This document shows positions 1-12,671 of a stretch of DNA of 64,000 nt, piece by piece. The DNA lies in the NCBI GenBank assembly GCA_037957365.1, contig JARHVA010001738.1, forward strand, positions 2,161,501-2,225,500. Direction: 5' to 3'. Position numbers and translations under genes: made by a program. Position 1 is the first letter of the stretch. Each line of letters starts with the position of its first letter. A model generated the notes under the pieces. The model searched no databases. It was not told the origin of the DNA and saw only the letters and a list, made by a program, of their open reading frames with translations. The stretch comes from Torreya grandis. Taxonomy: Eukaryota; Streptophyta; Pinopsida; Cupressales; Taxaceae.

Positions 1-656
1 AGTGTCCAATTGATGAATTGATGAGAAAAGTAGATTAATGACTATGTGTATGATCTATATGTCATATTTATGATTTTAGAAAAAATATATTGTAGTATGA
101 GGATATGTGAAAAGGTTTTAATGTGAATATAAGGATAATTTGAGTAAGGAGAGAGATTGTGGTATGCCTATGTGAGAGGACTATATGAGATAGAGAAAGA
201 ATTTGTTGAGGGGTTATAAAATAGAGATCCATAAATAGGTGTTAAAGATATTAGTTCTAAGGTAGAGGTGTTCAAAGGAGGGTCTAAATAACTTGATCTT
301 CCTTAGGGGCAATTGTTCCTTGTGAAATAGGTGATTTACTAAAAGCTTTTGGTTAGGAGGATATGATCAAGGCTTTTTGGTCTAAAGGAGTTGACTGGTC
401 TCTTTTCTATAATTTATTATAGGACAAGTAGTCCATTGTGTTTCAAGATTGAGAGTGGGTTTTATTCCCCATAAAGGTTTTTCATAGGAAATATGTGTTA
501 TGTGTTTGATCATGTGAATTCATTAAATGAATGAGATCTCTTGTTAATGCTTCTTGATCAATTTGATATATGTTAATTGTTTAATAGTTTTAAAGGACTA
601 AAATTGAAATATCTAGAATCACCGATTCACCCCGACTCTTAGTGATTATATCTATA
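1..656 (+). repeat. 3' part of 5' LTR of Copia-1 (runs off left edge)
   Basis: The stretch ends in the pattern usual for the end of plant Copia LTRs: a short 'attcacccc' pyrimidine-rich run, about 30 bases of A+T, then a primer site. A good primer match at 661 fixes the right end near 656-660. The left end is outside the window. No matching 3' LTR was found downstream, so the LTR call rests on the primer site and the gag that follows, not on a repeat pair. Confidence 0.6.
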
Positions 657-660
657 AAAA

Positions 661-674
661 TTGGTATTATATAA
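661..674 (+). other. Primer-binding site of Copia-1 (tRNA-Met type, mutated)
   Basis: The sequence ttggtattatata resembles the common Copia primer site TTGGTATCAGAGC, with changes in the second half. It lies just after the LTR end and about 100 bases before the first gag residues, as expected. Plant Copia elements generally prime from initiator tRNA-Met. Confidence 0.6.
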
Positions 675-763
675 GGGCCATTGGTAAATGCTTGATAGTT
701 TGAAGGTGACCCAAGGTACAATATGGGTAGTCATTAAGGAGGTTTCTCTACTAAGTAAGCACC

Positions 764-2640
764 AATGTTTAATGGATCAAAATTTATGCTTTTTAGAGTG
801 CAAGGATAAGGACATATATTATATCCCTAGGGTTTGATGTATGGTAATATGTTTTTGATGGTTATGTTGCTCATACTACTCCTCCATCTAGTGTTGTAGA
901 CAATACGTTGTTTGAGAACAATTCTAAAGTAATAAATCCCATCACTTGTTGTCTTATAAAAAATAATTTCACTAAGGTAATCCATTGTAAATCTACTAAA
1001 GAGATATGGGACAAAATTCATATAATTTATGAATGAGATTCAAAGGTCAATATTTCTAAGTTGCAAACTCACATAAGGCAATTTGAAAGTCTCAAGATGA
1101 AGAAAGTAGATTCTGTGGCATCTTTTTTTTAGAGAGTTGATGAGATTGTGAACATCATAATAGGTCTTGGTTAGAACCTTGAAGAGACTAATATTGTTCA
1201 AAAGGCATTAAGGTCTTTATCCCCCAAGTTTGATCCAAAATTATCTACTATAGAGAAAATTCATGATCTTACTTAGTTGAAGATGGATCAATTGCATGGA
1301 ACCTTTACTGCCTATGAGATGAGGAAGAATGATGATATACCACCAAAGAAGAAAGAAAATTTCAAGATGAAAATGAAGACAAAGAATAATTTCCAAGGTA
1401 ATACAACCAAAGAGGATAAAATTTATGATATAGATGAGGATGAAATAATTGTTTTGATTTCAAGGAAATTGAGAACAAGTTTAGGCAAGTATAAAGTTCA
1501 ACTACACCTCAAATGCTTCAATTATGGTGAGATAGGACATTTGATAACAAGTGCCCTCATAAGTATAAGAATGATGATGATGAAGAGAATGATGAAGGTC
1601 ATGATTATAGAAAGATATATTTTAGGTCTAATAATATCAAGAAGGGATTCAAAAGGTTTGACTACAAGAACAACTACTTCAAGGACACGAAGAGTCTCTA
1701 CACCAAAGAGGATTATAGCTCATCAGATGAGAGTGAAGTCAGTAAATCAGAATATGATCATGAAAATGATGTTATTATTAAATATGATGATCTATTCATG
1801 GATGAGGATGGTAGTTGATCACATCAAAAAGAGTCTACATGGAGTGATTCAGATGATGATGATGAGATAGACTATGAGACTTTAGTGACAAATGCTCATA
1901 AATAATTGAAGATTGGGAAGAAGATCAATAAGAATATGAAATATAACTTAAGGAATTTTAGGAGAAATTTAGTTTTGATGAGGAAATAATGGTTGAAGAT
2001 GCCAAGGAGCATGAAGATATGGTCAAGTATCTCAATTATCAATTAGAATTTTTTGTTTACAAGCCTAAAAGTTAAACAAAATGAATCATTGAAATATGAG
2101 TTAAAGAAGATATCTAGTAAGGTAATGTCATTTTTGAGATTGGAAAAGAGCTCAAGTGATCTAAACAATATTTGGAATGATTAAAAGCATGTAAGTGATA
2201 AGATTGGTCTTGGATATAAAGAATAACTAGAGACTACAACTCAAAACAAGATAAAGACTAATGTGAAAAAGGATAATCAGCCTTTGAAGATAAATCATTA
2301 GATAAGTAATGATGGTGAAAATAGATTTAATACAAATTAGATCAGATAGCCAAATGCCATGAGGTATGTATGTTTCAATAGTTACTATTACACATGTAAT
2401 TAATTTGGTCATAGGGCTAGAGAATGCAAGAGCCTTGTTAGAAATGAATTTTCTTGGAACTATGATGGGGGTAATCAATCAAAAGGTGTGATCAAGGCTA
2501 AGTGCTTCAACTATCATGATATAGGACACTTTGAAAACATTATCCATTTAAGGTAAGATAAGCTGAGTTTTCATTAAGGAGTATGGTTTGCTACAGATGT
2601 GAACAAAGAGGTCACATTACTAGACTCTAAAAGTAAAGGC
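764..2640 (+). pseudogene. gag: Copia gag relic with multiple zinc knuckles (Copia-1)
   Basis: This is a decayed Copia nucleocapsid gene. It starts near 764 with MFNGSKFMLFR, matching the usual gag opening. From 929 one frame runs with few stops through a UBN2-type gag domain (KALRSLSPKFDPK, then MDQLHGTFTAYEMR). The first zinc knuckle at 1514-1554 has its second Cys changed to Tyr (CFNYGEIGH), and a frameshift falls between its His and last Cys. The open frame read straight on to 1870 is therefore out of register after about 1540; the acid-rich tail is in the next frame. Further knuckle-like motifs lie at 2394-2427 (TCN, then FGHRAREC), about 2503 and 2589 (CYRCEQRGHITR). Copia-2 in this window has the same layout of one knuckle, a charged linker and later knuckles, so the two are probably related. 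Stops are mostly TAG or TAA where Gln is expected. Confidence 0.75.
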
Positions 2641-4829
2641 TTACAAGATATAATAGGTTTTATCAAGATCCTAGAGTGCAAGATAGAAGGAAAGTGAACT
2701 CATGGAGACCAAAGGTGGTAAGTAGGAATTATGATGAGTCTATAGGTCTAATTAATCTAATTTCTAAGGTGGATAATGCTACAATTTTTGAAAAGTTCTA
2801 ATGGCTCTCATTGTCTACTCATGTTGAGAATGAAGAGAACAAGCTCAAAGAGAAGACTAAGGTGTTGGTTGAGTCAAGTTATGATATGTGTATGAATCTA
2901 AGTGAAAAAATTTATATTGTTCAGAAAGTATAATTTAAAGAACATCATTTTTTAGTACCTAGTGATGAGGTTCCAAGCTACAAAGTTGATTCTTAAAATG
3001 ATAAGGGATGTTAAGATTCCATAGTTTATCCATGTGTTATCAATTCAATCTTAGAAGAGAAGAGTGATTTAGAAAAGGAACCAATTGACATATTTTAGAA
3101 TACAACAAATAAGAAAAAGAGTAAGAAGTCTTATAAATATAAGAGGATTCTAATGGTTATTGAGGAGATGTGGGCTACTCCTAGCTTCACTTTATTTTAG
3201 AGAATTATGGTACAATGGCTGTCTCTATAAATTATTCTTAAGAGACTCCTTTCAGTGGAGAATAAAATGTTTCTATGGTTTTCTTCAAATGGTCCTAGAA
3301 GTCTAGAGATGAATGTTCTCAGTTGAAGCAAATATGTCTAGGTGGAAGATATGCTGTGATAATGTCATGATGTTGATAACTATATATGCTCAGCCTATAG
3401 GGTTAGATTGAAGGTTTTCAAGTGGGAAAATATAATTTTTAAACCTTATTATAGCATACTCAAGGGGTTTTATGGTTTGAAGGCACATTGAAGTCAAATT
3501 GGAGGTTTTTTGTTTGTTCTCGAGTTTCCCAATTTGTGCTTAAGGGAAAATAGGCCTAAAAATGGGTCATAAGATATATGGTTTCACAAAGGTGTGGAAG
3601 GTTAAATATTGGTACAAATATGTGTAATTGTAGTCTCTAGGTGTGCAAAAAGTTTTAGATTCTTGGGTTTTGGGCTCTACCAACAAAGTGGGTTGCCTTG
3701 TGATTTTAGATTTGAGGCTTCCTAATAGGATAAATGAGCCAAATGGGTTGTTAAATAAAGATTCAAAAATATCTAAAGGTTTGTGGTTTTCAAATTATCC
3801 ATGTTTTTGTCAAGATGGAGGTTTAATTGGCAAGTTGATTTGTGAAATAAGTTTGTTGCAGAGGTTGAACTAGTTATTGAAAATTGGTGTGATGGAGGAG
3901 GCATACGAGGGTAATCTAAATATGTATCTTTAGGTATTGATGGTGTTTTTACTAAAATTTATGGGATCTTCATATTCTATATAGGGATATAAGTAGACTA
4001 CATAGGCCTAGTTAGAAGAAGAGTGATTTTGTTTAGCTTCTCCAAAAGAGAATGGTATGTGTGTGTCAAGGAGATTTATTAGGTTTTTTTTAGAATATTT
4101 TATATTTGGTGAGTGGCATGAAGTTTCATTGGTGGTCCTTGTGGTAGTTTGAGAGAGAAGAATAATGGCCTTCTGTGGTCATTCTTCATGGTGTATGAAG
4201 ATGCTCAATATATGAAATGGCTCAGAAATATTAGGGTGAGTCCCTCTTAGATGTTTATTGGAGAGTTACATTATATTTTAATTCTTTTGTGTGTTATTTC
4301 CTCATTTATTGTAGTGCTTGGTTCAAAAGAGTGTTGGCTTGAAGCAAGAGGAAGTTGTCAATGCAAGAAGAGATAGGTTGAAGGTAAGGGGGAGTTTTTA
4401 TCATCTTTATAAGGTGGTACTCTCCTATATGTAGTATTTTTAGGTCCTCAAGATTATTTGGTGCCAGATTTATCATTATGTCAAAGGGGGAGAAAGTTCC
4501 TATTATCGAGTGCTTGAAGAGAGAGGTGAGATGAATGATGTTTATGGGCATTAATGAAAATGGGGTATATTGTTGGAGAGTTTTAAAATACGTCATGTTG
4601 ATTTTATATATGTGTCTTGGTGGGTGGATGAAGTGCCTTAATAGTCAAAGTGATAATGACAAAGTGTGTAATGTGTTTATCCTAGTTTTCTTGAAGGAGG
4701 CTTGGTTGATATTTAGTTTTATCATCGATAGAGATGTTTTGGGATGAGTATGGAGTATTAAGAATGTTAAAAGGGTATTATAATGGGTTTTATATTCTTT
4801 GATTTCTTGTGTGCATAAGTGGATTTTAT
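2641..4829 (+). other. Downstream part of Copia-1 without recognisable pol
   Basis: From 2641 to about 3240 a charged, Lys- and Glu-rich frame with scattered stops continues from gag. Nothing resembling Copia protease, integrase, RT or RNase H follows. From 3240 to 4829 no coding is recognised; the 76-codon open frame at 3643-3873 matches no family known to me. Purine-rich runs of the 'aaggggga' kind at about 4387, 4485 and 4929 resemble the stretch that precedes the 3' LTR in Copia elements. The element looks either non-autonomous or internally deleted. No 3' LTR matching 1-656 was seen. Confidence 0.4.
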
Positions 4830-5790
4830 CTGGTTGATCATTGTTTTCATTTAGTCATTTTGGGTCAAGTGGTAGAAAATCTAAGTATGAAATTTGCTGA
4901 CATCATAATTTCCACATGTGGATGAGTTAGGGGGAGTTGGTCATATGGTTTTGATCACATTAGTCCCTAGTTTTTATTCACTAAATCTTAGGTCATGTGC
5001 CTAAACATAGTAAAAGATATATGGCTAAAAAGTTAGGATCTCATGTATTTTTATAGTATTTTATATGCTCAAATAAAGTTTAGTAATCATGTTGATGATT
5101 TCAGTATTCAAACACATAGAGGTTTCATGGGGAAATGGTCACATGGGTTTGTTTAGTATTGTGCCTATTTATTATGCACTAAATATCTAGTCATTAACCT
5201 AAGCATGAAAAAATATATGCAAGCAAAAATTTGGGGTCCTAGATAGTTTGATATTGTTTTCCCATACTTAGCCAAATTTGCATGAGGCAAGAAAGATTAG
5301 ACTAATAAGTTTGATGTATTCATATCTCACATTGCGGATTGTTTAGGAGAAGCTGATCATATGTGTTTTTTTTTTAATTTTTCCTAGTTGATTTGCACTA
5401 ACTTTCAAGTCAAGCACCAAAGCATGAAAAAAGCTATGCATGTGCAAAGTCAGTCTTTCTAGATAACTTTTGACATAGTTGGCTTTATAAAGGGATAAAT
5501 ATGAGGAGTCATTTTAATGAATTTACATCTCACATGTGTGAGGGTTCTAGGATTAGATTGACACATGGTTAGATTCTCTTATATAAGGAGATCATTTAGT
5601 CTAAATTTGAGAACATGCAAGTAAGTGAGGTAAAATTTATTGAGGTTCAAAGTTGGCTTCTTAGATAGATAAGCAATGGTCCCCATACTTGGCAAAATTC
5701 TCATAAGGTAAAGTTTGAGCAACATAGATGGAGTACATTTACTCTGAGATGTTAGGATATTATGACATGGTGTCATTTTTTCAATGTTTA
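4830..5790 (+). repeat. Degenerate tandem array, period about 208 bp, 4-5 copies
   Basis: A block of about 208 bases recurs head to tail. Anchors are the 'tcatatgg' or 'tcacatgg' motif at about 4941, 5149, 5357 and 5562, each followed about 40-60 bases later by a form of 'cactaaat..tagtca..aagcatg' and preceded by a 'catcataattccacatg' or 'catctcacatgtg' form. A further partial copy ends near 5760. Copies differ heavily, so the array is old. It resembles a minor satellite or expanded subrepeats of a retroelement 3' region, and lies just downstream of the Copia-1 relic. Confidence 0.65.
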
Positions 5791-5799
5791 ACACTATGT

Positions 5800-8700
5800 A
5801 GAGATAAATATCGTGCTTCTTCTAAGGATCAATGGTGAGTGAGTGATCATATAGATAGAGATCAATAATGCTCATTAAAGTCAAGAGGTAAAAGTGATAG
5901 TTTTTTAGCATTGTGATCATTCATATAGGTGTGGGATTTAAATATTTAAAAAATTATATATAATTTAGTTAGGAATCCTCTACCATAACCTCCAATGACT
6001 TATTTCCACCATACAAATCATTTTAGTAGTTCTTATAACTTAAAAATGACCTCTCTATTAGTATACTATATAAGGGATTTTGAATGAAGTTTTGAGTACC
6101 AAAATACTTCAAAATCACAATTTATTATTCATGTACATATATTTAATCCTTTAATATTAATTTTTTATTTTTGTATATTATTTTAATTTCATTTTTAGGC
6201 CAACTAAATTAAAATTTTGACTTCACTAATTGTAGCAGGCCCATTGAGGTTTATAGCCCTAATAGTGGCTTCTAACCCTCAGTCCTCTATTTTTTGATTT
6301 TGATTATTTTCCTCATTATTGAATATTTAAAAAATTATGTAATGTTTCATTTAATTTTATATCACTTTATTACATTTAATTAGGGTTTCATTTCACCTTA
6401 TATCAATAGTCTCTTCATAATTTACATACTCAGGACTGTGTACTTCACTTATGCCTGTTAAGCCCTAATGGATTTGTTTAGAGTTTATATCAATAGTTTA
6501 AAATATACTATAATTATGATAATTATTTATTGGATTATTAATAACCATTTTTATTTATATAGACACAATATTAATTAAAAAAATGTGTATTGTCTTCACA
6601 AATTTAGGGTAGAAGGTCTCAACTAAGTCTATTGTCTCTCCAAGGAGTGTTGTATTCTTCATCTAATGAATTATTTACACTATATAAATAATTATTAATA
6701 AATATATATGATTAATATTATATTTATATCTCATTATCTATAATATAAATGAGTCATTCTTCTCACTTAACTAAATAGACCTAACTGTGTTATACGTTGT
6801 ATGACTGCAAGATTGAAATGAATCTGCCTTGATTATATTTTTAAGTTTAGGAATATTACACTAATAACTTGATCATATAAATAAAATTTGATATATTATT
6901 TAATAATTAATGTAGTATTTTATCTTATGTAACTTTCAATACCTCATATTTTCACAAGCATATCCTCTCTTTCTCATGTTCTGTCTCTGGATAGTGGGGT
7001 TCTTTGTGCATTTGCATTTGAAGTCACACCTTCAATAGTGATCTTTGACCTCTAAAAATGTTTAAATATTTCATTTCACCACTATTAATACATTCAAAAC
7101 CCAACCTATGATACACATTTCAAAAGCATTTTTCATGAAATGCAGACCTACACATCTACAGACCTATAGGTCCCCATTTTTTATGCTTAAGGCTTCAAAT
7201 GATGGAAGTCTTGATGATTTTTAATTATATGATCATATATTAATTGTATCATCATATTTATTATGAGTTTAATACCTTCATTAAACATTGATAATGAAGT
7301 ATTCATACTCTTAAATCCACTTTGTGCTTGGAGTTACACACACAATCCAAAAACCAAAGCTATGACATGCTACTTGAAGAGAGTGGTATTGGAATGAGCT
7401 TAGGGAATAAATAATGGATAAAAAAAACATTTTATAGAGTGATATATGGTATTAAACATTCATTACATTCATTTGAATGTTGAATACCTTAAAATAAACA
7501 AGAAACCATGATAACCACTTTTACAAACTATGTATAAATGGAGTTTTCTTGCATTTTTGAGCCCACATGTGCCAAATGGTATTTATAAAAATGTGAAATA
7601 TGCCTGTATAGACCATATATACCTACATAAATTTATTTGATGCATTTAAACTACCTAAAATTATAATTTCAAGGAGAGAAATTGAGCTTGTGTGGTTGAC
7701 TAGATTTTTTAGACTACCTTGTCTTCTTAACAATTGTTCATAAATGAGGGATGATGAATCTAAAAACCAATTAAAAAAAATTGAATCTTATTAGGACCCC
7801 TTCATCTAGAAAAAATATTATACCCTCAATCTCTTCTTGGCTATACCATCTACATGAAATTGAACTGTATGAACTTGTGAAGAGATTGATTGGGGTTCTA
7901 GAGAAACTTCTACATTTTTAAGACCTTAAAATTCATTGCAAGCATTAATATAACCTATAAAAGTTTAGGATACACTTATAAACTATTTTCACCTGAAAGT
8001 GAGTTTTTTGAGTTTGTACAAGTGAGTGAAACTCCCTTCTTTGGCATTGAATCACAAGAAACTAATCTCTTTTTGACATCTTGAAATATATTATAGTTAT
8101 ATAACTCCTCCAATAACCTTGGAAAGTATCTTGTATCGATTATTCATCTTGGAATATTTTTCACACATTGGAGTTAGTAAGAAACATCCTTTTCTTCATA
8201 AAACTTTACTTTAAAGTTTTTAAATAAACCTTAAGCTCTCCAAACATGTGTGAAATGTTTATATAAAGTGGTTAAGGGATAAAGTGAATTGAAGAGAAAC
8301 CTAAGGACCTATGACGTCATTTTACCAACCCTCTTCTCACCATGACATATATGGACTAGCATGGACATAGATAAATTATTAATTTAATTTTGTCAAATAA
8401 CCTTAATCTATGCTAATAAGGTTTTATAAAGACAATTTAGATATCACATAAGGCATGAAAAAGATATCAACAAGATTAAAAAAACATTCCAATCAAGTTT
8501 TTACCTATATGGGTTAACCTTTTGACCTTGGGTGTTAAAATGGGTCAACAAGTTGATCAGGCACTTATTTGGTAGGTGACCTTAGGTGTATGGGTTTGAA
8601 ATAATTGGGAAGGTAGGAACCCATCTCTAATATATATAAAATGCACTTGTACTTGTTGGTAAAGATATAATTATGAAATGAGGTGACATCATCACTTGTA

Positions 8701-10250
8701 TATTAGGGGATGTTATGACTATGGTTAATGGGGATAACTATGATGGACTAACATACAAACTAGGTGTAGGTGGAGATTACTAGTAGGGAAGGATAAGGTA
8801 CATTACTTCAGGCTAGATGGGGTTGAGGTCTATAAGTATACTGACACCAATTTTTAGGACCTATAAAAGGATCTTGTCCTTGTTGAAAAATAAGTATTGT
8901 TCTACGAGAAATGGGATCAGATACATATGGGTCAATGATGAATGAAAGGTATTAAAATAAAAAAGTGAGGTTTATGTGAAATTAGATTAGGGATTGGATA
9001 AAAATATGGTCCTTGGACAAAGTTGTAGATAAGTAATATGTAGAGGGGAGGTTATTCTAGTGTTATTTCAAGAAATAAATTTCAAATAAACACATTAAAA
9101 TCCTAGCATCTCTAGCATAGACACTAGAAAGAGCATAGATAGTAAGCATCCTTATGAAAACATAACTAAAACGTAAATGAATAAAATATTTTATCTTGGA
9201 GCTATAAATGGCTTACTTAGTTTGTGCATCAAGAGGTCTTTGACATTGAATCTTGCTTTACTTCTCTCCTTGGCACATTGGCTTTTATTACTTGGCTTAT
9301 AATTTGGGCATGGTAACATTACTTATATGAGGCTTATGGAGTAAATCCTACATAATAACTCTACAATATCTAAGATTTTAATACATTTAGGCATGATAAA
9401 TTCACACCAAAATATCTCATTGAAGATATTTATGCATAATAAATTTTCACCAAAATAGCTTAAAAATCAATGGGTATGGCCTTGTATGTATAACCTCAAG
9501 AATTAATTATCACCAAAGGTGAGTTAAGGTTGAGTTTAAAAATTAAATGGGTTTAAACCAACCCAAGGTGAGTTGAGACTAACTCCAATTGAGTTAAAAT
9601 TTTTCATGTAGTTATGATTTTCAATTACTAGGCATGGCTCTCAAATTAGGTATTTTGAGATATTTTGAAAGAGCTTAACAACTCATAAAGGCAATGACGA
9701 AAAGGCTTGATCTTTTGATTTTTAGAATTTCAATTTTAAGATGTCTTTTGATTTAATATTTTTAAATTTTTTAATTAATTTTTATTATCTTTTTTCCTCT
9801 TTTAATATTTTATCAAGTACCCCACTTAATGGGTCCATAGGTCAAATTAACAATTTTTAAGCCTCAAAGTGATTATGGATGAAAATGTGAGAATTTATTG
9901 TTTCATGTGGGCCAGTATCCCAAATATGAATTCATCAACATGATTCTAAGCATTGATGAATGATGCATAGATGAATTTTGAACATTCATTAATTCCTAGG
10001 CTTAATTTTCAATGGTTGGTAGGAATTAGTTTGAAGTTTAGTTGGGAGCCAATTATGGCTAGAATTGGGTGCCTATGATTTACCCCTATTTTTGAAGGCA
10101 TTGTAATCTATAAGTATAGTAACATCTTCTAAAATAATGAAATGGTCCTGTATGCCTAATGTTTTAATGGAAATGGATGAGTTATAGATTCCTCCTTGAG
10201 GGAGTAGTCAACAAAGAAGGTTGACAATATATCCCTTAAAAGAAGGAAAG
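5800..10250. other. Unassigned A+T-rich DNA, no gene seen
   Basis: No reading frame with family resemblance, no RNA gene and no repeat pair could be supported on either strand. Short open frames are no longer than expected by chance. The stretch may hold the unrecognised 3' LTR of Gypsy-A and other decayed elements. At 9510-9600 there are short direct and inverted copies of 'aaggtgagtt' and 'gttaaa' words of unclear meaning. Confidence 0.5.
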
Positions 10251-10290
10251 GATGGGACTAAAATGTTAAAGCTAGTGGAAAAATTTATTT

Positions 10291-10775
10291 ACCCACATGT
10301 GGCTATAATTATTGGCATAATGAGTTTTCCAAGAGTGCTAGATAAATAAAATGATTTTCCCAAAGATGGTTATAATCATTAGAATAAAAGGATAATGAGT
10401 TACCCAGAGGTGGTTATAATCATTAGGCATATGATAAGGGTCATACGATAATGATTTACCTAGAGGATGTTATAATAATTAAAAGGGGAAATAATGATTT
10501 GACCATAGGTGGTTATAATCATTGACAAGATAAAAACATGCCCCAATTGGGAAGATAGAGATATTGATTTTCCCATAGGTGGTTATAATCATTGGCTTAA
10601 TAAAAACATGCCCCAATTGGGTAGAATAATGATAATGATTTTACCAAAAGTGATTATAATCATGAAAATTTAAATTGAATGAAACATAATTATTTTTCCA
10701 AAATTAGTTATAATCATGGGATTTGTGAGTGGGATGATCCATAATGATTTACTCGAAGGTGGTTAGAAGCATTGG
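10291..10775 (-). repeat. Cluster of nine hairpin-like subrepeats in the Gypsy-A 3' region
   Basis: A motif of about 31 bases recurs nine times at uneven spacing of 43-70 bases, ending at about 10,313, 10,380, 10,424, 10,480, 10,523, 10,593, 10,663, 10,717 and 10,773. The consensus is an 'aatgatt' arm, a middle like 'ttcccataggtggttat', then an 'aatcatt' arm, so many units can form a 6-8 bp stem. A longer unit with 'aaaaacatgccccaattggg' is repeated at 10,529 and 10,599. The cluster lies downstream of integrase on the coding strand of Gypsy-A, where Tat elements are known to carry variable tandem repeats. Confidence 0.65.
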
Positions 10776-12259
10776 TAAAATAGGGGGAGTAATATGGAAA
10801 AATGGAATAGGGGGATGATGTACTACATCTATAATAAGGGTATAATATTAAGATGGTACAAAGGAGTAACATGAATTTGGGCAACCTGCTAGTATTGAGA
10901 TGCACATCCTAACTAGTAAGGATGAATTTTTTTCATGATTTATTTAGTCTATTTAGGGAAATAATTGAATAGATCAATAATTTTTCAAGTGCCAAGGAGA
11001 ATTATTTCAACCACATTGATTGTAATATTTCCCAAACTAAATTTTTCTATTTCACATGATGGTATGCATCATGGTATAAAACACCATGAGGACTTACATA
11101 AGGAATGGCACATGATCTAATAAATAATAAAAAAATAATGCACAAAAGACAAAGACTAAGATGATAATGTGGAAGTATGAATATGGATGAAATTAAGTAT
11201 AATGTGCAAAGAATCACCCAATCAATGTAGAGATAATAAGTTGAGGCACAACACATAAAAGAAACAAATAAGAAAAAAAATAGAAAGCCTAAACACCAAT
11301 AATCAAAAAGGAAACATAACAACTAAAAGAACATTAAACAAACATAAATAATGGTTAATTACAATATTAGTGCAAATAAAGGAAAAAAAATGAATGACAC
11401 AATGTTTCCCCTAGGCTATAGGGATGTAATGAAACAAATAAATGAAATAGGGGAATAAAAGAAAAGGAAGGGCTATTCAAGTTGACTCTAGATGCACTAG
11501 GTAAGTGGACATTGCCTACATAGTTCTATATACTCAAGATCCAACATAAAATTTAGGCCAAATGTAGTTCTCCCAGGAGATGGGTTAGAAGAATAAAAAT
11601 GATGATAAGGGAAACATGATTTTTTTGTAGAGGAAAGATAAAAATAGTCTCATAAAATGGTGAGAGCATGAAACGAAGTCAATCAGTCATTAATGTATGA
11701 AAGTTGAATGCATAATTCATAACATGAAAACTTACAAAATGATAAGAGCATAAGTCTTAGACCAAATAAGGATGTGGAAAATAAAGGACAAGCTGTTTAT
11801 TATGAATTATATAGGGTTCCATAAATCCCTAAGGTAAATAAGTGGTTTATTTGGTGAAGTTTTAGGATTTTCTAGATCTTTTTCAAATGTTTTGGAAAAT
11901 TTTGAAGCATCTCAACTCAATTGATAATTACGATATACTAAATGACCCAAATCAAAAAATGGTGAGAGCATTAAAATTTTAAATTGTTCAAAAATTATAA
12001 AGAGCATGGAAAAGGGTGACTAAGATGACCTTAACATGAATCAAGAATTACCTATATAGTCCCAAGATGGGACCTCAAGTCACTGTAGTTCTGCCTTACA
12101 ACGGAGGAATCCAACTAGCTAGCAACAAGTCAATAAATTAGGAAAATGGAATAATATGGAATAAAAATGGAAATTTGGGACATCAAGGTATGATAAAGAT
12201 GTTTTTCCTAATTTACTCATAATAAATTATAATTAAGACATAATGGAATAAGTAAATGA
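10776..12259 (-). other. Rest of Gypsy-A 3' untranslated region, no gene seen
   Basis: No protein relic is recognised on either strand. By position it is the untranslated region between the integrase end and the missing 3' LTR of Gypsy-A. The 91-codon reverse frame at 11,047-11,322 is Leu-, Phe- and Tyr-rich, as expected for a chance frame in A+T-rich DNA. Confidence 0.4.
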
Positions 12260-12335
12260 TACTAATTTGACTAGATGTGGTTATAATTAGTAGCACACTG
12301 TGAGAAATTGATTTTCCCAATGATGGTTATAATTA
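12260..12335 (-). repeat. Two outlying hairpin subrepeat units
   Basis: Two more units of the 10.3-10.8 kb family lie here. The first has arms 'tactaatt' and 'aattagta', a perfect 8-bp inverted pair that differs from the main cluster on both sides, so the pairing is kept while the letters change. The second begins 'ttgattttcccaatgatggttat' and its arms match less well. Confidence 0.55.
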
Positions 12336-12666
12336 GGAATACTCAAAATAAAACTAAAAAATAAATGAAGGATGAAAATAACAAGCTACTATACAACTAG
12401 TCTAAAATATTATCTTTGTCTAGATTACTTAATCAACTATTGAAACTTGATTGTAATCTTATCACTAAAGGTTCCTAAAGAACCAATGGAACAAAACCAA
12501 GGTCCAATGGGCTGGGTAATAAGGGTGAAAACAACTATGGTCAATAGGAAAGGTATGGTATAACAATATATAGTATGTAATAAATAAGTTGACTATATGG
12601 TAAAACATAAATGTGCCTCATAGACAATACTTTAGGTCTCTCAAGTAATGTAGCACTTGAGGTGTA

Positions 12667-12671
12667 TAATG
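12667..12671. other. Left target-site duplication of Copia-2 (TAATG)
   Basis: The five bases TAATG directly before the TGTTGG start of the 5' LTR are repeated exactly after the 3' LTR at 22,311-22,315. A 5-bp duplication is the normal product of Copia integrase. Confidence 0.9.

Noticed and set aside
1540..1870. Second half of the 197-codon frame at 1277-1870 (Met-rich)
   Set aside because: A frameshift inside the zinc knuckle puts the real gag reading in the next frame, which is acid-rich; the Met-rich reading is an artefact of GATGATGA repeats.
10291..10775. Possible CRISPR-like array (short repeats with inverted arms)
   Set aside because: Spacing is irregular, repeats are diverged, no cas genes exist, and the setting is a plant retrotransposon 3' region.
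11047..11322. 91-codon reverse frame rich in Leu, Phe and Tyr, like a membrane protein
   Set aside because: The DNA is A+T-rich with low-complexity AAT/ATA words; hydrophobic frames arise by chance there; nothing around it supports a gene.
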